Translations under genes and position numbers: made by a program
Assembly: GCF_030518235.1 (NCBI RefSeq)
Contig: NZ_JAULSA010000003.1
Location: 248,001-312,000 of the forward strand
Origin: Saccharibacillus sp. CPCC 101409
GTDB taxonomy: Bacteria; Bacillota; Bacilli; Paenibacillales; Paenibacillaceae
DNA: 64,000 bases
Direction of reading: 5' to 3'
Shown: positions 7,632 to 18,032 of the stretch, in pieces
Position numbering within the stretch: the stretch's first letter is position 1
Layout: each line of letters starts with the position of its first letter
The notes under the pieces: model-generated
Seen by the model: the letters and a program-made list of their open reading frames with translations, nothing else
Databases searched by the model: none
Told to the model about the DNA's origin: nothing

Positions 7632-8840
7632 TCAGAACATCCCGGGCATCTTTTTCACAATCGCCTCCGACAGCATATTGCCCATCATCCACATATGATT
7701 GTACCCCACGCCCATCAGCCGGTACGTCCGGTCGTAGTCGCCTTGATGATACGTGTCGAATACCGCAAGCACATGCTGGCCGTGCAGCGCGTGGCCCTGC
7801 ATCGTTTTCGTTTTGTTCAGCGGCAGCCGCGACGTCTGGAACGCGGTCAGGTCCGCGACGAAATCGTCGAGATCCGCTTTGGCCGCTCTGCGCCCCGCCG
7901 CGTCGTCGATCAGCGTCGCGTTCATGTACGTGATGTAATCGTTGATATGGCGGTTCCACAGCGCTTTAAACGTTTTGGCCGCGCCTTCTCCGAACAGCCT
8001 TTTGTGCGTGGAAGCCATCGCTTCGGTATTGGCGTCGAGCGCTTTTTTGACATTGGCGTAGTCCGGCTTCTTGTCGCTGCCCTTCTCCAGCAGCAGCATC
8101 GCCAGGAACGCGTGCTCGCCCAGCGCCTGGTCCATATGCTGGCGGAAATAAGCGGCTTCGGTCTGCGTGGTCGTCCGCTTGTACTTGGCCGGGAACTGCG
8201 CGGCGATCGACGTCGCGAGCGACGCTCCGACACGGGCCGACTGGGTATAGGCGTCGTGAGCCGCCGAATAAGCTTCGTCGTACCGGCCGTCCGCATAAGC
8301 GTCGAACGATTTCAGCAGCAGATCGGTATACGCGTCCAGATCCTGTTCGAGTTTGCCGGCGTCGATGCGGGAATTGAGCGTGTGCATGAATTTGCCGAAA
8401 TCGGAAGCATACGCCCGCAGATTGGATAACGCTTTCTTTTTGCCCGCTCCGTCGTTGTCCCGCGCCGCGGCGGCATACACTTTGAGGTTGTTGTTATAGA
8501 GCGTCCACGACGCGCCGAACTTGGAAGCTTTGTTCACGCCGTATACGTCCTGGATCATGCCGGACATCTTGTTGCCGTTCTGGCCGAGCAGCCCGCTGGC
8601 GTCCCCGGCGGATTCCGATTCGTCGAACAGTTTCTGCATGGCAATCACGCTTTCATACGCATGCTCCCCGTATACTTTGGCCAGGGTTGTGCGCAGATCG
8701 GCGGCGGGCGTAACGGTCGTCGGAACGGAAACGGCGGCAGCGGCGGCCAGGGGGAGAGGAGCGGTCAGGGAGACAGCCGGCGCGATCAGAACGGCCGTGC
8801 CGAGCGCCAGGAAAATCGGGAAACGCGCGAACTTTTTCAT
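7632..8840 (-). CDS. Secreted protein with two tandem helical domains
   Basis: A 402-residue protein starting MKKFAR with a clear Sec signal peptide (about residues 1-38, Ala-rich end). The rest has no known catalytic motif that I recognise. It is built of two related helical halves: VYGEHAYESVIAMQKLF... DGRYDEAYSAAHDAYTQ in the first, ALGEHAFLAMLLLEKG ... QGDYDRTYRLMGVGYNHM in the second. Each half has a GEHA(Y/F) motif and a GxYDxxY motif; the second half is rich in His and Met (HNHMWMM type), which could bind metal. I chose the ATG at 8840 because AAAGGAG precedes it; the longer frame upstream has no signal. Function unknown. Confidence 0.75.
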   Translation of the reverse strand: MKKFARFPIFLALGTAVLIAPAVSLTAPLPLAAAAAVSVPTTVTPAADLRTTLAKVYGEHAYESVIAMQKLFDESESAGDASGLLGQNGNKMSGMIQDVYGVNKASKFGASWTLYNNNLKVYAAAARDNDGAGKKKALSNLRAYASDFGKFMHTLNSRIDAGKLEQDLDAYTDLLLKSFDAYADGRYDEAYSAAHDAYTQSARVGASLATSIAAQFPAKYKRTTTQTEAAYFRQHMDQALGEHAFLAMLLLEKGSDKKPDYANVKKALDANTEAMASTHKRLFGEGAAKTFKALWNRHINDYITYMNATLIDDAAGRRAAKADLDDFVADLTAFQTSRLPLNKTKTMQGHALHGQHVLAVFDTYHQGDYDRTYRLMGVGYNHMWMMGNMLSEAIVKKMPGMF

Positions 8841-8997
8841 AAAGGCGGGCTCCTTTGGTGAAAATAGTTGTATTATTGAATTTTTAAAGAAAAATAGGAG
8901 AGTTGAACCAGAAGTAACGGATTTGTAGTCCTTGGCCCGTCGTGCTATCTTGAAAAGGAACGCGTCAGGCTTGTATTCCAATTTGGAGGTGCATGTG

Positions 8998-10017
8998 ATG
9001 AAAGCGCTATTTATCGGAGGGACGGGCACAATCAGCACGGAGATCACCAAGCTGCTGCTGAAGCGCGGCTGCGAGCTGTATCTGCTGAACCGGGGGAATC
9101 GCAACGAAGATCTGCCCGGCGGCGCGCACATTCTGCAGGGCGACATCAACGACGAAGAAAAAGTGAAAGAACTGATCGCCGGGCACGAATTCGACGTGGT
9201 CGCCGACTTTATCGCATTCGTGCCGGAGCAGGTTGAGCGGGATTACCGGCTGTTCAAGGATAAGACCAAGCAGTATATTTTTATCAGCTCCGCTTCCGCG
9301 TACCAGTCGCCGCCGGCGGACTACCGAATTAACGAAGGAACGCCGCTGGCGAATCCGTTCTGGGAATATTCCCGGGACAAGATTGCCTGCGAAGAATATC
9401 TGATGAAGCAGTATCGCGAACAGAACTTCCCGGTCACCATCGTGCGGCCGAGCCATACGTACAGCGAGCGCTCGGTGCCGATCGGCGTGCACGGAAGCAA
9501 AGGCCCGTGGCAGGTGCTCAAACGGATTCAGGAAGGCAAACCGGTCATTATCCACGGAGACGGAGCGTCGCTGTGGACCGTGACGCACAGCCGCGACTTC
9601 GCCGTCGGCTTCGCGGGCCTGATGGGCAACGTCCATGCGATCGGGGAAGCGGTGCAGATCACGTCCGACGAGTCGGTCACCTGGAACCAGATCCACGAGA
9701 TCGTGGCGAGTGTGCTGGGCAAGAAGCTGAACGCGCTGCACGTGTCTTCGGAATTCCTGGACGCGGTCAGCGAAGACGATCTGCGCGGCAGCCTGCTCGG
9801 CGACAAAGCGAATACCGTCGTGTTCGACAACTCCAAGATCAAGCGTCTGGTACCGGAATTCTCCGCGACGACAAGAGCCGACCAGGGTCTGCGCGAAGCG
9901 GTCGAATATATGCTGGCTCATCCGGAGTCGCAGCAGGAAGATCCGGACTTCGACGCCTGGAGCGACCGGGTGGCGAGTGCGCTGGAGAAAGCGATTGCCG
10001 AGATCAACAAAGGTTAG
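8998..10017 (+). CDS. NAD-dependent epimerase/dehydratase, atypical SDR
   Basis: A 339-residue SDR-type protein. The N-terminal FIGGTGTIS is the nucleotide-binding glycine loop. ISSASAYQSPP and EYSRDKIACEEYL supply the Ser/Tyr-xxx-Lys active-site equivalents (Y in EYSRDK). The middle TIVRPSHTY and the C-terminal half are as in epimerases related to plant chloroplast RNA-binding proteins and isoflavone reductases. The substrate is unknown. The ATG at 8998 follows TTGGAGGTG with good spacing. A strong terminator follows; monocistronic. Confidence 0.83.
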   Translation: MKALFIGGTGTISTEITKLLLKRGCELYLLNRGNRNEDLPGGAHILQGDINDEEKVKELIAGHEFDVVADFIAFVPEQVERDYRLFKDKTKQYIFISSASAYQSPPADYRINEGTPLANPFWEYSRDKIACEEYLMKQYREQNFPVTIVRPSHTYSERSVPIGVHGSKGPWQVLKRIQEGKPVIIHGDGASLWTVTHSRDFAVGFAGLMGNVHAIGEAVQITSDESVTWNQIHEIVASVLGKKLNALHVSSEFLDAVSEDDLRGSLLGDKANTVVFDNSKIKRLVPEFSATTRADQGLREAVEYMLAHPESQQEDPDFDAWSDRVASALEKAIAEINKG

Positions 10018-10053
10018 AACCGGAATCCCTATTTGAGACGATCGCCGGTCCGG

Positions 10054-10086
10054 GCCGCTTCGCGAACGTTCGCGAAGCGGCTTTTT
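10054..10086 (+). terminator. Rho-independent terminator
   Basis: GCCGCTTCGCGAA pairs perfectly with TTCGCGAAGCGGC and is followed by TTTTT. Confidence 0.88.
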
Positions 10087-10249
10087 GGGGCGGACGGACA
10101 ACGGGAATCTCCATTTTTTGGCTGGGTTTTGTGTGCTGGGCTGCTATATAATAGAGGCTGTTGCAGCAAGAAAGAGACCGGCGGGCGATAGACGGATATA
10201 CAGGCCGAACCCGAATTTGCCCCTAACTTTTTGGATGGAGTAGGTGAAA

Positions 10250-11851
10250 ATGGCGCAGCAATTACTCGTATACGTATTGATTATTTTGCTGGGAGGAACG
10301 CTGAGTCTTTTTCTGGCGGTGCATGCCCTGCTTCGATTCAAGAACGCGCCGGGCGGCGGGTATTACGTGCTGGCGGCTCTGATGGCTTCCGTGCTTTCGT
10401 TCGGATATGCGTTCGAGCTGACCAGCGCGAATCTGGAACAGATTCAATTCTGGATCGGCGTCGAATATTTCGCTCTGCCGTTCCTGCCGGTATTTACGCT
10501 GCTGATGTGCTTCGAATACATCGGCATTACCCTGGGCCCGTGGCAGAAGCGGGCGCTGTTTGCGATTCCGGCGCTGACGTTTGTTTTTCAGCATACGAAC
10601 GACTTTCACCATTTGTATTACGCGACGATCGGTTTGCAAAAAGGCGTGCCGTTCCCGATCGTCGATCTCGGACACGGGCCGTGGTATATCGTGCACGTGC
10701 TGTATTTGTACGGCTGTCTGGCGGTCTCGATCGCCCTGCTGCTGCTCCAAATACGGCGCACCAGCGGGCAGTTCCGGCTTCAGATGCTGGCGATGACGGC
10801 GGGACTGCTGATGCCGGTGGCCGGCAATCTGTATTATCTGGCGGGAAAAAGTCCGTACGGGATCGACCTGGGGCCGGTATTTATCAGCCTTTCGTTCGTG
10901 TTCCACAGCATGGCGGTGTTCCGCTTCCGCATGTTCAACGTGGCGCCGATCGCCCGGGACATCGTGTTCGACAGCATGGGCGACGGCGTCCTGGTGCTGG
11001 GCGAGCAGGATGTGGTGGTCGATTACAATCGCGCGCTGCTGGCGTTCGTGCCGGACCTGACCAAGCGCAGGATCGGCCGTCCGGCGTCCGAAATTCTGGC
11101 CGGTCAGCCGCTGCTTGCGCAAAGCGTGTCCGAAGGCCGGGAATGCGAGCTTCAGCTCGGCACCGAAGAAGATTCCAAAGTGCTGCATCTGCGCTTCTCG
11201 CCCGTGCATCACCGCAGTGGACACCGCGCGGGCACGATTGTCACGTTCGTCAATATCACGCAGCGGGTCGAGATGGAGAAAGAGTTGAAAAGGCTGGCGA
11301 TCACCGACGGGCTGACCGGGCTGCTCAACAAAAACGCTTTGATCGAGCGGGCGGAGATCGCGCTGCGCGAAGCGGAATCCGGCGGTTCGGGCGTCTCGGT
11401 GGTGATGTTCGACGTGGATCATTTCAAAAAAGTCAACGATACGTTCGGGCACGAAGCCGGCGACCTGGTGCTGAGCGAAGTCGCGAAGCTGATTCTCCGG
11501 GTGCTGGAACCCCGCGATATCGCGGGCCGCTACGGCGGCGACGAATTCGTGCTCTGCCTGCCGGACACGTCGGCGCGGGAAGCGCGCGAGCGGGCCGGGC
11601 GGATTCGCGCCGCCGCGGAGCGGCTCGACCTGCATTTGGACGGCCGGGCGATCCGCATTACGTCGAGCTTCGGCGTCTCGCATGTGCGGACGCCCTGCAT
11701 CGGCGAAGCCGTCTGCATGCAGACGCTGATGCGCCGCGCGGACAAAGCGCTGTACGCCGCCAAACAGCTGGGGCGCAACCGGGTCGAGATGTGCGCCTTA
11801 ACGACGGACGCCGGCGAAGACGCGGAAGCCGAAAGGCTCGAAGGCGATTGA
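10250..11851 (+). CDS. Diguanylate cyclase: 7TM sensor, PAS, GGDEF
   Basis: A 533-residue protein that makes cyclic di-GMP from two GTP. Residues 1-225 hold seven hydrophobic helices of the type found at the N-terminus of some histidine kinases (7TM His-kinase N region). A PAS-like domain follows (DGVLVLGEQDVVVDYNRA, about 246-340), then a GGDEF domain with DGLTGLLNK, FDVDHFKKVND and the signature GGDEF at 429-433. The inhibitory I-site position reads ExxD instead of RxxD, so product inhibition there may be weak. The ATG at 10250 follows GGAG; a GTG six bases earlier is possible. The signal is unknown. Confidence 0.9.
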   Translation: MAQQLLVYVLIILLGGTLSLFLAVHALLRFKNAPGGGYYVLAALMASVLSFGYAFELTSANLEQIQFWIGVEYFALPFLPVFTLLMCFEYIGITLGPWQKRALFAIPALTFVFQHTNDFHHLYYATIGLQKGVPFPIVDLGHGPWYIVHVLYLYGCLAVSIALLLLQIRRTSGQFRLQMLAMTAGLLMPVAGNLYYLAGKSPYGIDLGPVFISLSFVFHSMAVFRFRMFNVAPIARDIVFDSMGDGVLVLGEQDVVVDYNRALLAFVPDLTKRRIGRPASEILAGQPLLAQSVSEGRECELQLGTEEDSKVLHLRFSPVHHRSGHRAGTIVTFVNITQRVEMEKELKRLAITDGLTGLLNKNALIERAEIALREAESGGSGVSVVMFDVDHFKKVNDTFGHEAGDLVLSEVAKLILRVLEPRDIAGRYGGDEFVLCLPDTSAREARERAGRIRAAAERLDLHLDGRAIRITSSFGVSHVRTPCIGEAVCMQTLMRRADKALYAAKQLGRNRVEMCALTTDAGEDAEAERLEGD

Positions 11852-11870
11852 GCGCGGCGTGCGCCGCGCA

Positions 11871-11918
11871 AACAGGCCGCCCTTTTCTTCCGGTTACGGA
11901 GGAGAAGGGCGGCCTGTT
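11871..11918. terminator. Bidirectional terminator between dgc and liv genes
   Basis: AACAGGCCGCCCTTTTCTTCCG pairs with the matching arm ending GGGCGGCCTGTT around a short loop (positions 11871-11892 with 11897-11918). It separates the convergent cyclase and livF. Confidence 0.75.
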
Positions 11919-11942
11919 CATGCTGCGCCGACGCCGTTCGAT

Positions 11943-12643
<701 letters not shown>

Positions 12644-12647
<4 letters not shown>

Positions 12648-13429
12648 AGCGGCACCTCCTCTTCCAGCGCGCTTTTGCCCAGATACGCTTCGATCACTTT
12701 GGGGTTGCTGCGAATATCCGCCGGACCGCCTTCGGCGATCTTCTCTCCGTGGTCCAGCACCAGAATATGGTCCGACAATTCCATCACCAGCTTCATATCG
12801 TGCTCGATCAGGATGATCGAGATCTCGCGCTCGCTCTGGATGCGGCGGATCAGGTCCGTCAGTTCGCCCGTTTCGCGCGGGTTCATGCCGGCGGCAGGCT
12901 CGTCGAGCAGCAGCACCTTCGGCCGGGCGGCGAGCGCCCGCGCGATCTCCAGGCGCCGCTGCGCGCCGTACGGCAGGCTGGCCGCTTCTTCGTTGTACAG
13001 CGAAGCCAGGCCGACGTATTCCAGCAGCTCGTACGCTTCGTGCATCGCGCTTCGCTCCTCGCGGCGCACGACCGGCAGATTCAGCAGCGTGCTGACGATG
13101 CCGGCTTTGAGATGGATGTGCATGCCGACCATCACATTCTCCAGCACCGTCATGCTGCCGAACAGGCGGATATTCTGGAACGTGCGCGCGATGCCCCGGT
13201 CGGTGATCTTGTCCGGCTTCACCCGCACGATCGAGCGGCCGTCCAGCTCGATCGTGCCGCCGTCGGGCACGTAGATGCCGGTAATCATATTGAAAAAAGT
13301 CGTTTTGCCCGCGCCGTTCGGGCCGATGACGGCGGAGATCTTGCCGCGCTCGAATTCGTAATCGACGCCGTTAACGGCCGTCAGCCCGCCGAACTTTTTG
13401 ACGAGGCCCTGCACTTTGAGAATGCTCAT
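12644..13429 (-). CDS. livG: Branched-chain amino-acid ABC transporter ATPase LivG
   Basis: A 261-residue ABC ATPase with Walker A GPNGAGKTT, the LivG-type GIARTFQNIRLFGSMTV, a signature-equivalent segment LPYGAQRRLEIARAL, Walker B VLLLDEPAAGMNP and switch LIEHDMKLV. Its start, preceded by AAAGGAGGAAT, lies 59 bp inside the 3-prime end of livM, and its end overlaps livF by 4 bp, so translation of the three is probably coupled. Confidence 0.95.
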
Positions 13430-14666
13430 GCGCCGATTCCTCCTTTACCTGTTGAATATCGACTTTACGGTTTCTGGCGGAGATCAGCCCGTGCGGCCGG
13501 AAGATGGCGATCAGGATCAGGATGGCGCCGAAAATAAAACGCTGCATCTTCACCGGCGACAGCGCGTTCGGCAGCGTAATGACGCCCTGCATCGACAGCT
13601 GGTTCAGCCAGCCGGTGAACTCGGACAGCACCTGCAAGTTGAGCAGCGTCACCAGCACCGCGCCGAGAATCACGCCGGGCACGCTGCCCATGCCGCCGAG
13701 CACGACCATGACGAGGATCGTCGTCGATTCGAGCAGCGTGAAGCTGGACGGGTCGATAAACGTCTGTTTGGCCGCGAACACGACGCCCATCAGCCCGGAA
13801 AAGGAAGCGCCGATCGCAAACGCGGTCAGCTTGGTGCGGATCAGCGGAATGCCCATCGACTGCGCGGCGATTTCGTTTTCCCGCACCGCTTTCCACGAAC
13901 GCCCGATGCGCGAATGCTCGAACCGGCGCACCCCGAAGATGACGAAGGCTAGAATGCCGAGCACGATAAAGTAAAACTGGTGCGGAAACGTAAACTGGAG
14001 GCCGAACAGGTTCGGCGGGCTGATCGACGACAAGCCCATCGCCCCGTTCGTGATATTGACCGGCTTTTCCAGGTTGTTGAAAATAATGCGCACGATCTCG
14101 CCGAAGCCCAGCGTCACGATCGCCAGATAATCGCCTTTGACCCGCAGCACAGGCAGGCCGAGCAGGACGCCGAACAACGCCGCCATCATACCGCCAAGAA
14201 TAATAAAGATCCAGAAAGTGCCGCCGGAGAGCGGGAACAGATCGCCGGGGATGAAGTTGTTGGCCTGACCCGTCGCGAAGATGCCGTAGGTGTACGCGCC
14301 GATCGCGAAAAAGGCCACGAAGCCTAGATCGAGCAGTCCCGCGAAACCGACGACGATATTGAGTCCGAGCGCCATCGCCACATAGATGCCGCACTGGGTG
14401 GCGACCTCCATATACGATTCGTGCGACGGGCCGCCCGAAGTGGCGAACGGGATAATCAGGATCAGCAGCAGGCCGGCGACCGCCCATTTCATGCCGTTGG
14501 TCAGCGACGTGTAATACAGCAGCAGCAGCGAGCCGAGCAGCAGGATAAACGCGATCACGGAACGGTCGGTCAGGTAGACGCTGGCCGCCGATACGATCAC
14601 GAACAGGGCCAGCAGCGTAAGCTGCAGCACTTTGCTGCGCTGGAGCGTGAGTTTGAGCGTGGACAT
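13371..14666 (-). CDS. livM: Branched-chain amino-acid ABC transporter permease LivM
   Basis: A 431-residue permease, larger than LivH as usual for LivM. It has about ten hydrophobic helices and the family segments GLNIVVGFAGLLDLG and KGDYLAIVTLGFGEIVRI, then the coupling motif near AFAIGASFSGLMGVVFA. Its C-terminal 19 codons overlap livG. An unusually long hydrophobic N-terminus of about 90 residues precedes the core, which is common in this family. Confidence 0.93.
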   Translation of the reverse strand: MSTLKLTLQRSKVLQLTLLALFVIVSAASVYLTDRSVIAFILLLGSLLLLYYTSLTNGMKWAVAGLLLILIIPFATSGGPSHESYMEVATQCGIYVAMALGLNIVVGFAGLLDLGFVAFFAIGAYTYGIFATGQANNFIPGDLFPLSGGTFWIFIILGGMMAALFGVLLGLPVLRVKGDYLAIVTLGFGEIVRIIFNNLEKPVNITNGAMGLSSISPPNLFGLQFTFPHQFYFIVLGILAFVIFGVRRFEHSRIGRSWKAVRENEIAAQSMGIPLIRTKLTAFAIGASFSGLMGVVFAAKQTFIDPSSFTLLESTTILVMVVLGGMGSVPGVILGAVLVTLLNLQVLSEFTGWLNQLSMQGVITLPNALSPVKMQRFIFGAILILIAIFRPHGLISARNRKVDIQQVKEESAHEHSQSAGPRQKVRRADGR

Positions 14667-14694
14667 GGATTTCCTCCTTTCCGGCGTATGCGGA

Positions 14695-15681
14695 TTAGAC
14701 TTTTTCTTTGACGGCTTTGCCGAACAGGCCTTCCGGCTTGAAGATCAGCACGAGGATCAGGATCGCAAAAGCGAATACGTCTTTGTATTCCGAGCCGAAG
14801 CTGCCGTGCGTAATCAGGCCGAGATTGGCGGACGCGAACATTTCGAGCAGCCCGATCGCAAGCCCGCCGAACATGGCGCCGCGGATATTGCCGATGCCGC
14901 CGAGCACGGCGGCGGTGAACGCTTTGAGTCCGAGTATGTAGCCGATATACGGGTCGATCGTGCCGTACTGCTGGGCGAACAGCACGCCGGTCGCCCCGCC
15001 GAGCGCCGAGCCGATAAAGAACGTCAGCACGATGACTTTGTTGACGTTGATCGACATCAGCGACGCGGTCTCGCGGTCCTGCGCGACGGCCCGCATCGCG
15101 ACGCCCCATTTGGTGCGGTTGACGAACAAATCGAGCCCGAGCATGAGCAGGATCGCTACGCCGAGAATGATAAACGTGTTGTTTTTGACGAACGCGTCGT
15201 TGAAGCTTGCGGTGATCGTGGAGGTGCCGAGCTGAGCCGTGCCTTTGAACAGCGAGATGCCGCTGACGATGTAGTTGCCGGTAATCAGCTCCGCGATAAA
15301 GCGGATCAGGTCCTGGAGCACGAACGACACGCCGATCGCCGAGATCAGCGAGATCAGCTTGGGCGCGCGCCGCAGCGGCCGGTAAGCGATCCGTTCGATC
15401 AGCATGCCGAGCAGTCCGGTCACGATCATGGAGATGAGGATAATCAGGAAATACACGACCCAGCCGGGCGCCGAAGCCAGGAAGCCGGCGTCGTCGAAGA
15501 TGAACAGGGTAGCCGTGCCGACAAAAGCGCCGGTCATAAACACTTCGCCGTGCGCGAAGTTGATGAGTTCCAGAATGCCGTAGACCATCGTGTAGCCGAG
15601 CGCCACGACCGCGTAGATCGCGCCGAGCGCCAGCCCGTCGATCAGCACCTGGGGCAGCGAACTTAATATACTTCCGAGCAT
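14695..15681 (-). CDS. livH: Branched-chain amino-acid ABC transporter permease LivH
   Basis: A 328-residue permease with about eight hydrophobic helices and the LivH hallmarks GLALGAIYAVVALGYTMVYG and NFAHGEVFMTGAF, then the cytoplasmic coupling region KVIVLTFFIGSALGGATGV and VLGGIGNIRGAMFGG. I set the start at the ATG at 15681 because AAAGGAG lies before it; a longer frame upstream is low-complexity Arg/Pro from a GC-rich repeat and is not credible. livM starts 29 bp downstream. Confidence 0.93.
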   Translation of the reverse strand: MLGSILSSLPQVLIDGLALGAIYAVVALGYTMVYGILELINFAHGEVFMTGAFVGTATLFIFDDAGFLASAPGWVVYFLIILISMIVTGLLGMLIERIAYRPLRRAPKLISLISAIGVSFVLQDLIRFIAELITGNYIVSGISLFKGTAQLGTSTITASFNDAFVKNNTFIILGVAILLMLGLDLFVNRTKWGVAMRAVAQDRETASLMSINVNKVIVLTFFIGSALGGATGVLFAQQYGTIDPYIGYILGLKAFTAAVLGGIGNIRGAMFGGLAIGLLEMFASANLGLITHGSFGSEYKDVFAFAILILVLIFKPEGLFGKAVKEKV

Positions 15682-15722
15682 GATACGGGTCAGCTCCTTT
15701 CTGTTGGGATGGGAGGAAAGGC

Positions 15723-15749
15723 GGCGCCGGGGGCGCCGGGGGCGCCGGG
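15723..15749. repeat. Three copies of a 9 bp GC repeat
   Basis: The unit GGCGCCGGG occurs three times in tandem just upstream of livH. It may be a slippage-prone tract; no function is visible. Confidence 0.7.
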
Positions 15750-15750
15750 G

Positions 15751-15832
15751 GAATCCGTTTCGATCGCGTGTTGAAATCGGGAAAATTTGATTGGAATCTA
15801 AGTGGTATTTTCCCGATTTCAAAGGCGAACGC
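15751..15832. repeat. Palindromic MITE-like element, copy 2
   Basis: Read on the minus strand this segment matches 7486-7564: the GTTCGCCTTTGAAATCGGGA start, ATACCAC middle and TTCCCGATTTCAACACGCGA end are shared. The stem GAAATCGGGAAAA / TTTTCCCGATTTC is nearly perfect. The two copies are inverted and about 8.2 kb apart. Confidence 0.65.
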
Positions 15833-15974
15833 CAAGCATATGCTTCCGAAGTGACTTTCTCCGAAAGTCTGTACTACACGGATCCCCCCTCTGCCCCTTG
15901 CGGCCTTTCGGTGGGCGGCGGGTGGCGCTTCGGGTATTTTCGAAGCGCTGCGCGGACGGGGCCGCGGGAAAGAA

Positions 15975-16029
<55 letters not shown>

Positions 16030-16149
16030 TGGTCCTGAGACCTGAAGCTTCAGGACTGGAGTCTGCGGGAACGGCGTGCGGCAGAAGCGAGCACGCTGGA
16101 AAGTGCGGCGCTCTCGGCGAAACTCCGTTCGCTGAGGGCTGCCTCTCTT

Positions 16150-16334
16150 CTAACGGAACGAGGAGGCGCTATTGGCGGCATTCTGGCGCTTTTTCGCGGC
16201 TAACGGAACGGAGCGCGCTTAAATGACCGAAATCGGCCGCTTGGCCGGGTAAACTTGGCATTTAACGTCGCTGGGTTCCGTTAGATTTGAAAAAGACGCT
16301 AAAACAGGCGATTAGCGTCTTTCGGTTCCGTTAG
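16150..16334. repeat. Intergenic four-unit repeat, family B (copy 1)
   Basis: Two forward copies of CTAACGGAAC (16150, 16200) are followed by two inverted copies GTTCCGTTAG (ending 16284 and 16334). The unit extends to a nearby CGCTA/TAGCG. The same arrangement occurs at 34905-35089. It occupies much of the 820 bp gap between livH and the substrate-binding gene; the rest (15833-15974, 16029-16149, 16335-16501) shows no gene. Confidence 0.8.
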
Positions 16335-16501
16335 ATGAGGAGCGGCCGGAAAAAGAGCGGAGATTGCGGAAATGGCCGCCGGCTTTCCTTGACCGATTCT
16401 GCCGGCTGGCCGCGCCGTCGCTTTCGCCTTACTGCCGCTCTCGCCTTACTGCCGCTTTCGCCTTACTCCGGTCTCGCGCGGCCCTTTCCGGCTTTCCGGT
16501 T

Positions 16502-17731
16502 TTACTGCTGCTTGCTGACTTCCGACACCATCGTGCCCGGATAAGTCGCTTCTTCGAATTTGTAGATAAAGACTTTGGCGTAGATGTTGTCGCCGATGTC
16601 GTCGAACGAGACTTCGGTCGCGATGCCTTTGAAGTCTTTGGTGGCGCGGACGGCGTCGCGGACCGTCTCGCGGGAAGGAATCTTGCCGTCGCTGCTTTCG
16701 ATCGACTTCTTGATCGCGTCGAGCATGATCGTCATGGAGTCGTACGAGTAGACGGAGTAGCCTTCGGCGTTTTTGTTGAATTTCGCTTTGTACTTGTCGG
16801 CCCACTCCTTGCCGCCTTCGGCTTTGGCGATATCGGTCGCGACGGAGCTGTACAGCGAGTCTTTCACATTGTCGCCGGCGATCTCGACCATGCCGGACGA
16901 GTCGAGCGCGTCGCCGCCCATAAACGGCGCGGAGATGCCTTTTTCCCGCGCCTGCTTCACCAGCAGACCGCCTTCCGCGTACAGGCCGCCGAAGAAAATA
17001 AAGTCCGGCTTTTTGCTCAGCGCGATATTCAGCACGCCGTTGAAATCCTTCTCGCCGACGGTGATCGCTTCGTAGCCGGCGATCGTGGCGCCGAGCTTCT
17101 CCGCCTCGTCGCGGAACGCTTCGGCCAGGCCCTGGCCGTAAGCCGTTTTATCCTGGACGACGAAGATGTTCTTCGCGCCCAGCTCGTTCACCGCGTACTG
17201 CGCGGCGGCCGGTCCCTGGAAGTCGTCGCGCGCCACGACGCGGTTGGCGACTTTGAGGCCGCGGTCGGTGAATTCCGTCGCCGTGCTGGCCGGGGAGATC
17301 ATCGGGATGTTGTATTTCTCGTAGACGACGGAGGAAGGGATGGAGACGCCCGAGTTCAGGTGGCCGATGACGCCCAGCACCGCCTGGTCGGCTCCGATCA
17401 TTTCGGCGTTCGCCACGCCTTTCTTGGCGTCGCCCTGATCGTCGAACGGCGCAAGCTCCAGCGTGAAGCCGAGGTCTTTGAACTCCTGCGCGCGGTCTTC
17501 GAGCGCCAGCTGCGCGCCGAGCCGGATCGCTTCGCCCTGGATCGAGCTGGACCCGGACAGCGGCGACTGCGTGGCGATCTTGATGACCGTGCCCGAAGCC
17601 GAACCCTCGGCATTGCCCGTCGTTCCCGTTTGCGTGCCGCTTGCGGTCGTGCCGCCTCCGCTGCTGCCGCAGGCCGATACGATACTCATGAACAAAGCCA
17701 GAGAAGCCAACCCCACTGTTTTTCTTTTCAT
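16502..17731 (-). CDS. livK: Branched-chain amino-acid ABC substrate-binding lipoprotein
   Basis: A 409-residue Periplas_BP_6 type protein. The start at 17731 follows GGAGGAAG. Residues 1-21 are a lipoprotein signal with lipobox IVSAC (Cys 22), then a Ser/Gly/Thr linker, so it is tethered outside the membrane. The mature part has KIATQSPLSGSSSIQGEAI, the family first strand, PMISPASTATEF and DFIFFGGLYAEGGLL. It delivers branched-chain amino acids or related ligands to LivHM. It is upstream of livH in the same direction but separated by 820 bp of repeats, so it may be transcribed partly on its own. Confidence 0.92.
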   Translation of the reverse strand: MKRKTVGLASLALFMSIVSACGSSGGGTTASGTQTGTTGNAEGSASGTVIKIATQSPLSGSSSIQGEAIRLGAQLALEDRAQEFKDLGFTLELAPFDDQGDAKKGVANAEMIGADQAVLGVIGHLNSGVSIPSSVVYEKYNIPMISPASTATEFTDRGLKVANRVVARDDFQGPAAAQYAVNELGAKNIFVVQDKTAYGQGLAEAFRDEAEKLGATIAGYEAITVGEKDFNGVLNIALSKKPDFIFFGGLYAEGGLLVKQAREKGISAPFMGGDALDSSGMVEIAGDNVKDSLYSSVATDIAKAEGGKEWADKYKAKFNKNAEGYSVYSYDSMTIMLDAIKKSIESSDGKIPSRETVRDAVRATKDFKGIATEVSFDDIGDNIYAKVFIYKFEEATYPGTMVSEVSKQQ

Positions 17732-18032
17732 CTCTCTTCCTCCTAATGTTAACTTATGTAACGGATAAAGGCGATTCATGAGGTGAATATACAAGGAAAA
17801 GGGAGTTCGGACAAGCTATTTTTTGAAAAAATCATCAAAATAATGTCATCGAATCGTTTTTATGGAATTAAAAATAACATATAAATAACATGTAAAGGAC
17901 ATAGAGCACAGGCTGTACAGAAATTTTGTCAAAAGGCGAGGGTTAGCTTTGTCACACCGTCCTTCCGGGTCTTTTCGCTATAATGTCCAAGGAATCGAAG
18001 AACCCATCGAGGGACGGAAGAGGTTGAACGAA
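17732..18032. promoter_or_regulatory. AT-rich divergent intergenic region
   Basis: This spacer separates the divergent binding-protein and radical SAM genes. Most of it (17800-17935) is AT-rich and must hold promoters for both. I see direct repeats of ATAACAT but no clear operator. Confidence 0.45.

Noticed and set aside
8841-9149. N-terminal extension of the secreted helical protein.
   Set aside because: The signal peptide begins at the Met at 8840, which has a good ribosome binding site; the extension overlaps the start of the divergent epimerase gene.
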